Source of the DNA: Myxococcales bacterium
Lineage (GTDB): Bacteria > Myxococcota_A > Polyangia > Haliangiales > Haliangiaceae
Length of the DNA: 64,000 nucleotides
Assembly: GCA_016720595.1 (NCBI GenBank)
Contig: JADKKI010000073.1
Coordinates: forward strand, 23,079 to 87,078
Direction: 5' to 3'
Below the pieces are notes generated by a model. That model made no database searches, was not told the origin of the DNA, and was given only the letters and a program-made list of their open reading frames with translations. The translations under genes were made by a program, and so were the position numbers. Position 1 is the first letter of the stretch, and each line of letters opens with the position of its first letter. This document shows, piece by piece, positions 34,466 to 43,730 of the stretch.

Positions 34466-35314
34466 TCAGGTCGGGTGCCGCGGCGAGACCACCGCGCGCA
34501 TCGTGACCGCCCCGACGACGATCAGGCCCCCGACGAGTGCCCATCCTCCGGGCCGCTCGCCGATCGCGAGCATCACCCAGATCGGCGACATCACGGGCTC
34601 GATCACCGGGATCAGCATCGCCTCGAGCGCGGTGGTGTGGCGGATCGCCCACGCATAGCAGAGGTACGCGACCGCCTGTTGCCCGACCCCCAGCGCGAGC
34701 AGCACCAGCCAGCCGTTCGCGTCGGGCGCGGCGTGGGTGAACACGAAGGGGGCGCCGATCATCGCGCCGAGCAGGTTTCCCAGGATCAGGGAGCGCAGTG
34801 GATCCGTCGGGCCGAGCGCGACCTTGCGGAGCGACATCGCGGAGAACGCGAACCCGACCCCCGCGGCCAGGGCGAGCAGGTTCCCGGTGACGTGATCGAA
34901 CGTGAGCTGCTCGAAGAAGAACAGCGTGATCCCGCCGAGCACGAGCACGATCGTGACCCAGTCGAGTCGCGTCGCGCGTTCCCCGAGAAACCACGTCCCC
35001 AGGAGGGCGATCCACACCGGGGCGGAGTACTGGATCAGGATCGCGTTCGCGGCCGTGGTCAGCTTGTTCGAGAGGATGAACAGCACGGTCGTCGCAGACA
35101 GCGCGATCGCGGCGCCCCACTCGGCGCGCGTGATGCCACGCATCGAGGGGCGGCGGACCAGCCACAAGGTGGCACCGGCGATCGCGCTCCGTGTCGACCA
35201 GATCGCGAGGGGGTGCCAATCCACCAGCTTGATCAGCACGCCGCCCGTGCTCCAGCACAGGCCGCAAACGATCAGGAGCACGAACGCCCGCCGGTGCTCC
35301 GCGGGTGTCGACAC
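34466..35314 (-). CDS. EamA/DMT-superfamily transporter
   Basis: 282 residues, two EamA repeats: FVLLIVCGLCWSTGGVLIKL opens the first and NLLALAAGVGFAFSAMSL the second; also AILIQYSAPVWIALLG, FFFEQLTFDHVTG and VIEPVMSPIWVMLAIGERP. Inner-membrane metabolite exporter, substrate unknown. GTG 35314 abuts the TAG stop of the upstream repeat lipoprotein (TAGGTG), so it is the last gene of the kinase-TPR-lipoprotein operon. A transporter at the end of such an operon is unexpected and may point to an exported substrate sensed by the lipoprotein. Convergent with the DUF349 gene (7 bp between stops). Confidence 0.85.
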   Translation of the reverse strand: MSTPAEHRRAFVLLIVCGLCWSTGGVLIKLVDWHPLAIWSTRSAIAGATLWLVRRPSMRGITRAEWGAAIALSATTVLFILSNKLTTAANAILIQYSAPVWIALLGTWFLGERATRLDWVTIVLVLGGITLFFFEQLTFDHVTGNLLALAAGVGFAFSAMSLRKVALGPTDPLRSLILGNLLGAMIGAPFVFTHAAPDANGWLVLLALGVGQQAVAYLCYAWAIRHTTALEAMLIPVIEPVMSPIWVMLAIGERPGGWALVGGLIVVGAVTMRAVVSPRHPT

Positions 35315-38300
35315 CTACTTGCTGAGGGTGATCAGGTAGCCCTCATCCTCGCTCGCGAACGTCGCGCCATCGAAGGTGCAGGCGTTCAACGAGTGGTCGT
35401 TGAGGTAGTACCCGCCCACCGTCGGCTGACCCGTCGACGACACGGCGATGCTCGACGCCCGCTCGGGGAGCGTGCTGCCGAAGCTGCGGAGCCAGCGCGC
35501 CTGGCCGGTGCTGGTCAAGCGGAGGAAGAACACGTCGATCTCGCCGAGGTTCGTGATCGTGTCGTCGCCGAGCGTGATGGTCGGCGTCGAGTAGTGGCCG
35601 ATCAGGGTGAGATCGCCCGACGCGTCGGTGGCGATCGCCACGGGGGCCTCCAGCCAGAGGGGGTTGGGGTCCGCGCTGCCGAACCGGAACGACGAGGTGT
35701 GGGCGCCGTTCGCCGCAGCATAGGTCGCCACGAACATGTCGTTCGCGCCCGAGGTCAGGAGCAGCGATGAACCGTTGCCGCTGACGTCCTCGCCCACCGG
35801 ATCCCCGAACTGATCGAACCAGCCCGTGACGACGATGTCGCCCGCCGAGGTCAGCGCCGCGTCCGCGGCGGTCGTGGCGTTGCCGTGGCCGCCCGGAGAG
35901 CTTCCACCGTAGTCCTCGGACCACACGTGAGCACCCGTGGTGGCCGCGTAGCGCGCGAGGAACAAGGTCTCGCGCGTGCCCGCGGACAGGTTGCCGCCGC
36001 CGAGATCGATCGTCGCTCCGCCGAAGTGACCGAACACGATCGCGTCGCCATTGGCGGTCATCAGGATCTTCTTCGCCGAGGTGAACGCCGTCGGCGTGGC
36101 GAACAGGACCCGCGACCAGCGGTACGCAGAGGCCGCATCGAGGTTGACGAGGAAGTCCGACGCGGCCCCGCCGAACATGAGCGGAGTGGGGGCGCCGGGG
36201 AACGTGAAGTTGCCGCCGGTGGTCGAGCCCAGGATGTGGAGCCCGTTACCCGCCGAGCTCGCGAGCCCGCGCACCTCCTCGTTGCCCGCGCCGCCGAACG
36301 TGATCAGCTGGACCGGGGTGCCGGTCGTGGCATCGAGCCAGCACAGAAAGCCGTCCTGGCCGCCCGCCGAGGTGGCCATCAAGCTGCCTGCGGTGAGGGT
36401 CGTCGCGAACTGTCCGCCGACGATCACATCGCCGTTCGGTGCGATCGCGAGCGCCTGGCCCACGTTCGTGCCGGAGGTTCCACCGAACACCTGGGCCCAG
36501 CGCAGCGTGCCATCCGCGTTGTAGCTCGCGACCATCACATCCCGGACCGAGGTGGGGCCCGAGGTGCGGACGGTGCCGTCGAAGTCCATCGTCTCGCCGC
36601 CGGAGAGCCCGCCCGTCATCACCACGTGGCCGGTCGGATCGACCGCGACGGCGTTGACGGCCTCGCGGCCGTAGGTCGGCGTCCCGCCGTACTGCTTCGA
36701 CCAGATCCGTCCGCCACCGACGAACGTGGTGGCCACGGTCCGATTCGCGGTCATCACCGCGCCGCACGTGGTCACCGCGCCGCAGGTGTCGAAGCTGACC
36801 GAGCGGACGCCCGGGTTGGACGTTGCGGTGAGGGTCACGGTGAGCCCGATGTCGATCGCCGCGGTGCAGGTCCCGGGGCAGGTGATGCCGCCGATGCTAC
36901 TGGTGACCGTACCGTTGCCGACCACCGAAACCGCGAGCGTGCGCGTCTCGATGAACGTGGCGGTGACGCTGGTGGCGCCGGTCATCGGGACCGTACAGGT
37001 CGGGCCGCTGCCACAGCCGCCACCCGTCCAGTGATCGAACCGCCAGCTCGGCGCGGCGGTCGCGGTCAGGAGCACCGGGACGTTGTGATCCTCGACGAGC
37101 GTGCAGCCGGCGCTGCAGCTGGCCGCGGGCGGGAGGCTCGCGGTCACGGTCCCCATGCCGACGAAGCTGAGCGTCAGGTCATGGAGCTCGATGAAGGTCG
37201 CGGTCACGCTGGAGCTCGCCGAGAGGGTCACCATGCACGGGCCGGTGCCGGTGCAGCCGCTCCCCGAGAACCCGCCGAACCGCCAGCCTGGCGCCGGCGT
37301 GGCGGTCAGCGACACCAGCGTGTTGAGGTCGAAGGTGCCGGTGCAGGGCCCCGTGGTGCACGGGAGATCTCCGCCGACCGTGCCCGACCCGACGATGCTG
37401 ACCGTGAGATCACGGCGCGCGTTGAAGATCGGGATCGCGACCTTGTCGCTGTCGAGCGTGATGTTGCAGGTCGGTGCGGTGCTGCCACCACACGCGCCGC
37501 CGACCATCCACTGGGTGAACGCGTTGGCGCCCGTGGTCGTGGCGCTGAGCACGATCGAGGTGTTCTCGTCGAATCGCTTCGTGCAGGTCGCGCCACAGTT
37601 GATGCCCGACGGATTCGAGGTCACGGTCCCGGTCCCCGAGCCCATCGGCGTGACCGTCAGGAGGGGCGTCTTCTTGAGGTCGACGCTGACCGTGGCGACA
37701 TGATCGACGGTGAGGCCACAGGTCGCGTTGGTCCCGGCGCTCGCGCAATCGCCGCCCCAGCCGACGAACCGCGAGCTGACGTCCGGTGCCATCGTGAGCG
37801 TGACGTTCGCGTTGTTGTCGAACAGCGCCGTGCATCCGGCGGTGCAGTCGAGGCCGGTCGGCGCCGAGGTCACGCGGCCGGTGCCCGAGCCGGTGAACGA
37901 GAGGTTGAGTGGACGCGCGGTGGTGAACTGCGCTCCGAGCGTGACGTCGCCGCCGATCGTCAGCGTGCACGGGCCGGTGCCGCTACACGCGCCGACCCAG
38001 CCGCTGAACCGCGAGCTCGCGTCGGCGGTCGCGCTGAACGTCACCACCGTTCCCTCGTCGATGCTGGCCTCGCAGAGAGGCTGACAGCCGATGCCGCCGA
38101 TGTTACTCGTCACCTGACCACCACCCGTGCCGGATAGCGTCACGGCGACGTGGTGCGGCACGGTGCAGGTGGCCGTCTCGCCGTCGGCGTGGCAGAAGTT
38201 GTCCGCGCCGCACGTCGCCTCGTCGGGGCACGGCGTGGCGGCGGAGCAGGACACCGTGCACGGTGCGAGCTCGGGGGAGTAGCACCCGGCGAGGCTGCCG

Positions 38301-38362
38301 AGGCCGAGGCCGGGGATGGCGATGAGAACGACGAGGGCGAACGCCCGGTTGGATGGCTTCAT
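35315..38362 (-). CDS. Large lipoprotein: six Cys-paired InlB-like repeats and a beta-propeller-like region
   Basis: 1015 residues. Lipoprotein signal ending GLGSLAGC, then a Cys-rich knot (CTVSCSAATPCPDEATCG). Residues about 70-555 hold six repeats of about 75-80 residues of the kind called bacterial InlB B-repeat-like: strands around GSGTGTVTS, a Cys pair in the first half, FxGWxG or FxxW in the middle, and a second Cys pair before the last strand. The C-terminal 450 residues are propeller-like beta repeats with GG and DxxG turns (WSKQYGGTP, WAQVFGGTSG, WSEDYGGSSPG). Probably an outer-surface adhesin or sensor. ATG 38362 directly follows the TAG of the TPR gene (TAGATG). Confidence 0.85.
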   Translation of the reverse strand: MKPSNRAFALVVLIAIPGLGLGSLAGCYSPELAPCTVSCSAATPCPDEATCGADNFCHADGETATCTVPHHVAVTLSGTGGGQVTSNIGGIGCQPLCEASIDEGTVVTFSATADASSRFSGWVGACSGTGPCTLTIGGDVTLGAQFTTARPLNLSFTGSGTGRVTSAPTGLDCTAGCTALFDNNANVTLTMAPDVSSRFVGWGGDCASAGTNATCGLTVDHVATVSVDLKKTPLLTVTPMGSGTGTVTSNPSGINCGATCTKRFDENTSIVLSATTTGANAFTQWMVGGACGGSTAPTCNITLDSDKVAIPIFNARRDLTVSIVGSGTVGGDLPCTTGPCTGTFDLNTLVSLTATPAPGWRFGGFSGSGCTGTGPCMVTLSASSSVTATFIELHDLTLSFVGMGTVTASLPPAASCSAGCTLVEDHNVPVLLTATAAPSWRFDHWTGGGCGSGPTCTVPMTGATSVTATFIETRTLAVSVVGNGTVTSSIGGITCPGTCTAAIDIGLTVTLTATSNPGVRSVSFDTCGAVTTCGAVMTANRTVATTFVGGGRIWSKQYGGTPTYGREAVNAVAVDPTGHVVMTGGLSGGETMDFDGTVRTSGPTSVRDVMVASYNADGTLRWAQVFGGTSGTNVGQALAIAPNGDVIVGGQFATTLTAGSLMATSAGGQDGFLCWLDATTGTPVQLITFGGAGNEEVRGLASSAGNGLHILGSTTGGNFTFPGAPTPLMFGGAASDFLVNLDAASAYRWSRVLFATPTAFTSAKKILMTANGDAIVFGHFGGATIDLGGGNLSAGTRETLFLARYAATTGAHVWSEDYGGSSPGGHGNATTAADAALTSAGDIVVTGWFDQFGDPVGEDVSGNGSSLLLTSGANDMFVATYAAANGAHTSSFRFGSADPNPLWLEAPVAIATDASGDLTLIGHYSTPTITLGDDTITNLGEIDVFFLRLTSTGQARWLRSFGSTLPERASSIAVSSTGQPTVGGYYLNDHSLNACTFDGATFASEDEGYLITLSK

Positions 38363-39162
38363 CTAGAAGGAGAAGGCGGCGGTGGCGACCGCGCCGCCGT
38401 GGGTGGGGGTGAGCGCGACGGTCTCGCTGCGCCGGGTGATCGTGGAGTAGATCAGGAGCCCGGCACCGACGGCTGCGGCGGCGCCGCCCGCGATGTAGAA
38501 GATCGTGGCGTTGCGCTGAGCACTGGTGCCGCGGTCGTCGATGGCGGCGACCGCGCCTGCATCGCACCCGGTCTTGCACGCCGCCTCGAGATCGCTCGCC
38601 GCGTTGGTGGCGCGGACCGAGAACGCGATCCCGATACCGGCGAGCACCACACCGCCACCGAGGGTCGCGAGGCCCGCGATCCGGAGGTTGTTGCGAGGCG
38701 CAGGCGGGGGCGGGAGCACCACCACCTCACCGGTCGTCGTGATCGGCGCGTCGGTGGGCTTGGCCGGGTCCGCGGGCTTGTCACCGGGGGAGGAGTCACG
38801 GGCTCGATGGGCTTGGCAGCGGCGGCCTTGGCGCATGGCTCCAGCTCGACGATCCAGTTCTCGATCTTGGCGCGATCCGGATCCTTCGGCGCGTCACGCA
38901 GGTAGGTCTTGTAGAACGTGTACGCGTTGGCGCAGTCGTTCGAGAGCCGGTACGACTGCGCGATGTTGTAGAGGAAGAGGGGCTCGCTCATCAGGCGATA
39001 CGCCTCCTTGAACGCGGCGATCGCCTCGGGGTACTCGCGCAGGTTGTAGTGCTTCGTACCCTCGTTGTAGAGGACCTCGGCCTGCTTGCGGGGATCCGGC
39101 GCAGGCTGCGCGCTGGCCGGGGTGGCGATCGCGAGCAGGCTGGCGATGACGAGCACTCTCAT
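38363..39162 (-). CDS. TPR protein with two C-terminal membrane helices, frameshifted
   Basis: The first part has a signal peptide (MRVLVIASLLAIATPASA) and TPR-type helices (EVLYNEGTKHYNLREYPEAI, LYNIAQSYRLSNDC). The second part lies in another frame: a Pro/Thr linker and two hydrophobic segments (IAGLATLGGGVVLAGIGIAF and FYIAGGAAAAVGAGLLIY). They join at a five-base G run (38786-38790; C on the coding strand). One extra base would fuse them into a 266-residue protein of a familiar type: exported TPR domain plus membrane hairpin. The break is a homopolymer sequencing error or a real, perhaps switchable, frameshift. The start overlaps the kinase stop by 4 nt. Confidence 0.75.
38786..38790. other. 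Frameshift site at G5 run in the TPR gene
   Basis: Reading frames on either side match one protein if a single base is added here. Runs of G or C are common sequencing-error and slippage sites. Confidence 0.6.
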
Positions 39163-40795
39163 GGCGGTCCCTTCCGGTGAAACGGATCTGCGAGGCCGTC
39201 GTTGTCGCTGGGTCCGGATCCGGATCCGGATCCGGATCCGGATCCGGATCCGGATCCGGATCCTGCGCCGCTGCCCGTCGCCTTCACGGCGGTCCCCACG
39301 CGGCGCAGCTTGACCACCAGGGCGCGCGTCTCGCCGGCGACGACGTCCAGCTCGGCATCGAACTTCGCGCGGCCGGGTGCGGTGGCGGCGACGGTGTGAT
39401 GCCCGGGTGCGAGCTCGATCACCGTTCGCGGCTGGGCGAGGATCGGCGCCAGACCGTCGATCGAGATCGTCGCGGTCTTCGCGCCGTCGAGGGTCAGCTC
39501 GACCGAGGCGGGGCTCGGCGCAGGCGCGGGAGGTGGCGGCGTTGGTGCCGGTGGCGCCGTGGGAGATGGCGGCGTGGGGGCGAGAGGGGGGTGGGGTGGG
39601 GCGCGGCCGCCGCCGTAGCGGGGGTGGTCACCGTCGTCGTGGGCGGCGGCGTCGTCGCGGGCTCGCTCCCGTTCGTGCTCTTCGCCTTGCTGACGATCAC
39701 GAACGCGACGACGGCGATCACCGCCACGCCGCAGCCGAGGGCGATCCACGGTCCGCGCGAGCGCGGCGATGGGAGGATCAGCGACGGCGCGACCACAGGT
39801 GCGGGGGTGAGTGAGGGCGTCGAGACCACGGGAACGCCGCTCGGCGGCGTCGCGAACCGGACCGGTCCGTCGCTCGCGGCGCGTCGCAGCGGGACGACCA
39901 CCTCGCGGACCTCGGCGAGCGAGGGGCGCTCCGAGGCCTGCTTCGCGAGCATGCGGGCGACCAGCGCCGCGAGCTCGTCGGGGGCCTCGGGGGCGACCGA
40001 CGTCAGCGTGGGCGGCTCCTCCGAGAGGTGCTTCGCGATCAGGTCCATCGCGTTGTCGGCGATGAACGGGAACCGGCCGGCGATCAGCTCGAACATCATC
40101 ACGCCGAGCGAGTAGATGTCGGCGGCGCCGTCGATGGCATAGCCGCGGGCCTGCTCCGGCGCGATGTACATCGGCGTGCCGACGATGGCGCCGGTCTGGG
40201 TGTGCGAGAGGGGGCCCTCGTCGGTGCGCGTGAGCTTGGCGATCCCGAAATCGAGGAGCTTCACCACCGGCGGCCCGCCGCGCACTTCGGCGAGGAACAC
40301 GTTGTCGGGCTTGAGATCGCGGTGGATGATCCCAGCCTCGTGCGCGGCCTCGAGGGCACGCGAGATATCGTCGACCACCGCGCAGATCTCGTCGAGCGGC
40401 AGGCGCCCGCGGTCCGCGCGCTGGCCGAGGCTCTCGCCCTTCAGCCACTCCATCGCGAGGAACGCACGGCCATCGGGTGCGGTGCCGAAGCCGAACACGT
40501 CGACGATGTTCGGGTGACCGATCTGGTTGGCGGCGCGCGCCTCCTGGATGAACCGTGCGATCGCCTCGGGGTTCGCGCACAGCTCCTTGCGCAGCAGCTT
40601 GATCGCGGCGCGCTTGCCGATCACGGTATGGACGCCCGCGTAGACGCTGCCCATCCCACCCTCGCCGAGCTTGCGGTCGATCCGGTACTCCCCGATCGAG
40701 TCTCCAGGCTGGAAGTCGATGGTGCGCTCGGCCGACGGACCGAGTGCGCTCATCGGTCCGGACGAACCGGTCCCGGACCCGGAGGCCTCACCCAT
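39159..40795 (-). CDS. Transmembrane Ser/Thr kinase with PEGA-like outer domain, frameshifted
   Basis: Kinase domain (about 30-300): KLGEGGMGSVYAG, KRAAIKLLRKE, IIHRDLKPDNVFLAE, LLDFGIAKL, GTPMYIAPEQ. A membrane helix (WIALGCGVAVIAVVAFVIVS) follows a Pro/Ser linker. The outer part continues in another frame: Pro-rich stalk, a PEGA-like beta domain (VELTLDGAKTATISIDGL, GHHTVAATAPG) and a Gly-Ser tail. The frames meet in a C-rich tract around 39586-39601, where one added base would restore a single chain. As read, translation from the ATG would run past the helix into nonsense. It leads an operon with overlapping or abutting junctions (TPR gene, repeat lipoprotein, EamA transporter). A TAGACT box ends 7 nt before ATG 40795. 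Confidence 0.8.
39213..39263. repeat. Hexanucleotide repeat (TCCGGA), 8.5 copies
   Basis: TCCGGA repeated without a break, encoding alternating Gly-Ser at the C-terminus of the kinase outer domain. Copy changes keep the frame, so it is a candidate length-variable linker. Confidence 0.9.
39586..39591. other. Frameshift site at G6 run in the kinase gene
   Basis: The frame change between the membrane helix and the PEGA-like domain falls in this G-rich tract. The second such break in one operon. Confidence 0.55.
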
Positions 40796-40802
40796 CCCGA
40801 CC

Positions 40803-40808
40803 AGTCTA
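40803..40808 (-). promoter_or_regulatory. -10-like TAGACT before the kinase operon
   Basis: Minus-strand TAGACT ending 7 nt before ATG 40795, with no Shine-Dalgarno sequence. Confidence 0.45.
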
Positions 40809-40883
40809 TCGCAAGTCTCGGATCGGCATGGGGCGAAGCGGCCGATTGGACGGCCGTGGGTATCTCGGTCGGCCCATGTGATC

Positions 40884-40889
40884 TAGAGT
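40884..40889 (+). promoter_or_regulatory. -10-like TAGAGT before glgB
   Basis: Ends 9 nt before GTG 40899 and only 3 nt before the alternative TTG at 40893, so it favours the GTG. Confidence 0.45.
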
Positions 40890-40898
40890 CGTTTGGCC

Positions 40899-42770
40899 GT
40901 GCCTTCCCTCCTGACCTCCGACGATCTGTTCCTGTTCAACCAGGGGACGCACCACCGCCTCTACCAGAAGCTCGGCGCTCACGTGGTGGAGGGTGGGACC
41001 ACGTTCGGGGTGTGGGCGCCGAACGCCCAGCAGGTCAGCGTGATCGGCGACTGGAACGGGTGGCGCGCCGGCGCCGACCCGCTCTCGCCGCGCGAGTCGT
41101 CGGGGATCTGGGAAGGCACCCTTCCAGGCATCGGCCACGGCGCGCGCTACAAGTACGCCATCACGGGTCCCGACGGCGTCACCCGCGAGAAGGCCGATCC
41201 GTTCGCGGCCCGCGCCGAGCACCCGCCGGCCACGGCCTCCGTGGTGTGGCAGGCGCAGCACGTGTGGGGCGACGGGGCGTGGATGAAGGGGCGCGGCAAC
41301 ACCCTCGGGCATCGCGCACCGGTCAGCATCTACGAGCTCCACCTCGGATCGTGGCGTCGCGATCACGGAGAGGTCCTCGGCTATCGCGAGCTCGGCGAGC
41401 AGATCGGCGTGCACGTGGGCAACCTCGGCTTCACGCACATCGAGCTGATGCCGATCCTCGAGCACCCGTTCTACGGATCGTGGGGATACCAGGTCACCGG
41501 CTTCTTCGCGCCGACCACGCGCTACGGTGCACCGGATGATCTGATGGCGATGATCGACGGTCTCCACCAGCGCGGGATCGGCGTGATCATCGATTGGGTC
41601 CCGGCGCACTTCCCGACGGATGCGCACGGGCTCGGCGTGTTCGATGGCACGCACCTGTTCGAGCACGCGGATCCGCGCCGCGGGTTCCACCCCGATTGGA
41701 CGAGCTTCATCTTCAACTACGGCCGGCACGAGGTGAAGTCGTTCCTGATCTCCTCGGCGGTATCGTGGCTCGACCGCTATCACATCGATGGGTTGCGCGT
41801 GGATGGCGTGGCCTCGATGCTGTACCGGGACTATTCGCGCAAGCCCGGCGAGTGGGTGCCCAACGAGGACGGCTCGAACCACGACCGCGACGCGATCGCC
41901 TTCCTCCAGGACATGAACCGCGCGGTCTACGCCGCCTATCCCGACGTGCAGACGATCGCCGAGGAGTCCACGGCGTGGGGCGGCGTGTCGCGTCCCCCCG
42001 AGCACGGCGGCCTCGGCTTTGGCTACAAGTGGGACCTCGGTTGGATGCACGACACCCTCTCGTTCCTCGAGAAGGATCCGGTGCACCGCCAGCACCACCA
42101 CGATCAGCTGACGTTCCGCGCGATCTACGCGCACACCGAGAACTACGTGCTGCCGCTGTCGCACGACGAGGTGGTGCACGGAAAGCACTCGCTGATCGGC
42201 AAGCTGCCGGGCGATCCGTGGCAGCGCTGCGCGACCCTGCGCTTGCTCTATGGCTACCAGTGGACGCTGCCGGGCAAGAAGCTGCTGTTCATGGGCGGCG
42301 AGCTCGGCGTGTGGGGCGAGTGGAATCACGACGTCGAGCTCGACTGGGCGATCGGCAACCATCCCGCGCATGCCGGCATCGCTCGCTGGCTCGGGGATCT
42401 CAATCGCGTGTACCGCACGGTGCCCGCGCTCCACGTCGGCGATTGCGAGCAGGCGGGGTTCAAGTGGATCGTCGGAGATGATCGCGAATCCACCGTGCTC
42501 GCGTACTCGCGCCACGGCCAGCCCGCGGATCCCGTGGCGGTCGTGATCGTGAACTTCACGCCCGTCCCTCGCGAGGGCTACCGGGTCGGTGTTCCGCGCG
42601 GCGGGTACTGGCGCGAGGTCCTGAACTCGGATGCCGAGATCTACGGCGGTAGCGGGATGGGCAACCGCGGCGGCATGAACGCAGACGCCACGCGCTCGCA
42701 CGGCCACGATCAGTCGCTCGTGATCACCGTGCCGCCGCTCGGCGTGGTGGTGTTCGTCGCGGAAGGCTAA
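40899..42770 (+). CDS. glgB: 1,4-alpha-glucan branching enzyme
   Basis: 623 residues, GH13 family; cuts alpha-1,4 links in glycogen and rejoins them as alpha-1,6 branches, cytosolic. N-terminal CBM48 (FGVWAPNAQQVSVIGDWNGW); catalytic barrel with FGSWGYQ-like FYGSWGYQVTGFFAPT; nucleophile Asp in HIDGLRVDGVASMLY (about 300); acid Glu in QTIAEESTAW (about 353); transition-state Asp in PLSHDEVVHGK; C-terminal beta domain. The C-terminus (VPPLGVVVFV) is typical. Start GTG 40899; a TTG at 40893 is possible. The neighbouring GH57 gene suggests a glycogen or alpha-glucan module. Confidence 0.94.
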   Translation: MPSLLTSDDLFLFNQGTHHRLYQKLGAHVVEGGTTFGVWAPNAQQVSVIGDWNGWRAGADPLSPRESSGIWEGTLPGIGHGARYKYAITGPDGVTREKADPFAARAEHPPATASVVWQAQHVWGDGAWMKGRGNTLGHRAPVSIYELHLGSWRRDHGEVLGYRELGEQIGVHVGNLGFTHIELMPILEHPFYGSWGYQVTGFFAPTTRYGAPDDLMAMIDGLHQRGIGVIIDWVPAHFPTDAHGLGVFDGTHLFEHADPRRGFHPDWTSFIFNYGRHEVKSFLISSAVSWLDRYHIDGLRVDGVASMLYRDYSRKPGEWVPNEDGSNHDRDAIAFLQDMNRAVYAAYPDVQTIAEESTAWGGVSRPPEHGGLGFGYKWDLGWMHDTLSFLEKDPVHRQHHHDQLTFRAIYAHTENYVLPLSHDEVVHGKHSLIGKLPGDPWQRCATLRLLYGYQWTLPGKKLLFMGGELGVWGEWNHDVELDWAIGNHPAHAGIARWLGDLNRVYRTVPALHVGDCEQAGFKWIVGDDRESTVLAYSRHGQPADPVAVVIVNFTPVPREGYRVGVPRGGYWREVLNSDAEIYGGSGMGNRGGMNADATRSHGHDQSLVITVPPLGVVVFVAEG

Positions 42771-42773
42771 CCG

Positions 42774-43688
42774 CTACGGCGGGGCCGGATCGCACTCGCA
42801 CGCGTACTGCTTCATCCCCGCGCAGTCGGTGTCGTACCAGGTGATGCTCATGCGCACGCAGTTCTGTGTGGTCACGTCGGTGGGCTCGAGGATGTCCCAC
42901 TTGCGATACGTGCTCGCCGAACCGTTGACCCAGACGTAGGTGCCCTCTGCCGCGAGATCCGACATCCCGATCCAGGAGTCGCTGGTGAACTTGTTGTCGA
43001 CCGCCACGCTCTCGTCGTTATCGGACAGCACCGCGAGGTGTGCGCCGATCGCCACGCAGTCCGCCTCGGCGTCGGCCCAGGTCTTGGTCGCGGTGCGGAT
43101 GAAGTAGGCGCGGCCATCGAGCTTGGTCGCACCTGCCATCCCCCGACACGCGGGCTTGGGCGGTGGCGTGTAGCCGACCTCGCACTCGCAGATCGAAGGG
43201 ATCGCGGCCCCGCAGTTCGAGTCGTTCCAGGTGCCGTCCCCGTTGGTGTAGACGCAGTCCTCGACCCCGTTGTCATTCGGCTCGGCCCCCGTGAAGCCGA
43301 GGTACGAGACCGGGGTCCCCGTGGCCCAGCGAAAGGTGTCTTCGATGTCCAGATCGTCGAGCCCGATCCAGGCCAGCCCGCCGGCGAACGCGCCCACGAA
43401 CTGACCCTCCGCCTGCGTCTCGATGGTCGCCAGGTGTGCGCCGTCGGCGGCACAGGCATCCAGCCCATCGTCGTGATCCAGGTTGGCGGTCTTGCGATAG
43501 CGATGCGTGCCGTTCGTGCCGGTGTAGGCCGGGTTGGTCATGCACGCAGGGAGGACGGTCGCGGTGTCAGGTGGCGCGTCGAGCGCGGGCGCATCGGCTG
43601 GCGCATCGTCCGCGCCGACGCCGCCCGCGGCCCCGACGTGAAAGCCGCAGGCACCGAGCAGCAGTGGCAAGAGCGCCAGCCCGCGCAT
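42774..43688 (-). CDS. Lipoprotein with two C-type lectin domains
   Basis: 304 residues. MRGLALLPLLLGAC is the lipoprotein signal; an Asp/Ala/Pro linker follows. Domain 1 (about 55-180): RYRKTANLDHDDGLDACAAD, LAWIGLDDLDIEDTFRW, then EPNDNGVEDCVY and WNDSNC, the EPN and WND calcium- and sugar-binding motifs of C-type lectins. Domain 2 (about 185-300): RAYFIRTATKTWADAEADC, SWIGMSDLAAEGTYVW, EPTDVTTQNCV and WYDTDCAG, a variant site. A plausible surface sugar-binding protein, set between two alpha-glucan enzymes but in the opposite orientation. TACACT ends 5 nt before ATG 43688. Confidence 0.88.
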   Translation of the reverse strand: MRGLALLPLLLGACGFHVGAAGGVGADDAPADAPALDAPPDTATVLPACMTNPAYTGTNGTHRYRKTANLDHDDGLDACAADGAHLATIETQAEGQFVGAFAGGLAWIGLDDLDIEDTFRWATGTPVSYLGFTGAEPNDNGVEDCVYTNGDGTWNDSNCGAAIPSICECEVGYTPPPKPACRGMAGATKLDGRAYFIRTATKTWADAEADCVAIGAHLAVLSDNDESVAVDNKFTSDSWIGMSDLAAEGTYVWVNGSASTYRKWDILEPTDVTTQNCVRMSITWYDTDCAGMKQYACECDPAPP

Positions 43689-43693
43689 GCCCC

Positions 43694-43718
43694 AGTGTAG
43701 AGCGTTTCGCAGTACACT
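43694..43718. promoter_or_regulatory. Paired divergent -10 boxes (TACACT on each strand)
   Basis: 43694-43699 reads TACACT on the minus strand (5 nt before ATG 43688), and 43713-43718 reads TACACT on the plus strand (12 nt before GTG 43731). The whole intergenic gap is 42 bp, so each -35 region must overlap the other promoter or gene. Confidence 0.5.
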
Positions 43719-43730
43719 TGGCGCTGACTC

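Noticed and set aside
39213..39263. Cluster of restriction palindromes as an origin or regulatory array
   Set aside because: It codes a Gly-Ser linker in frame with the kinase tail; no other origin feature is near.
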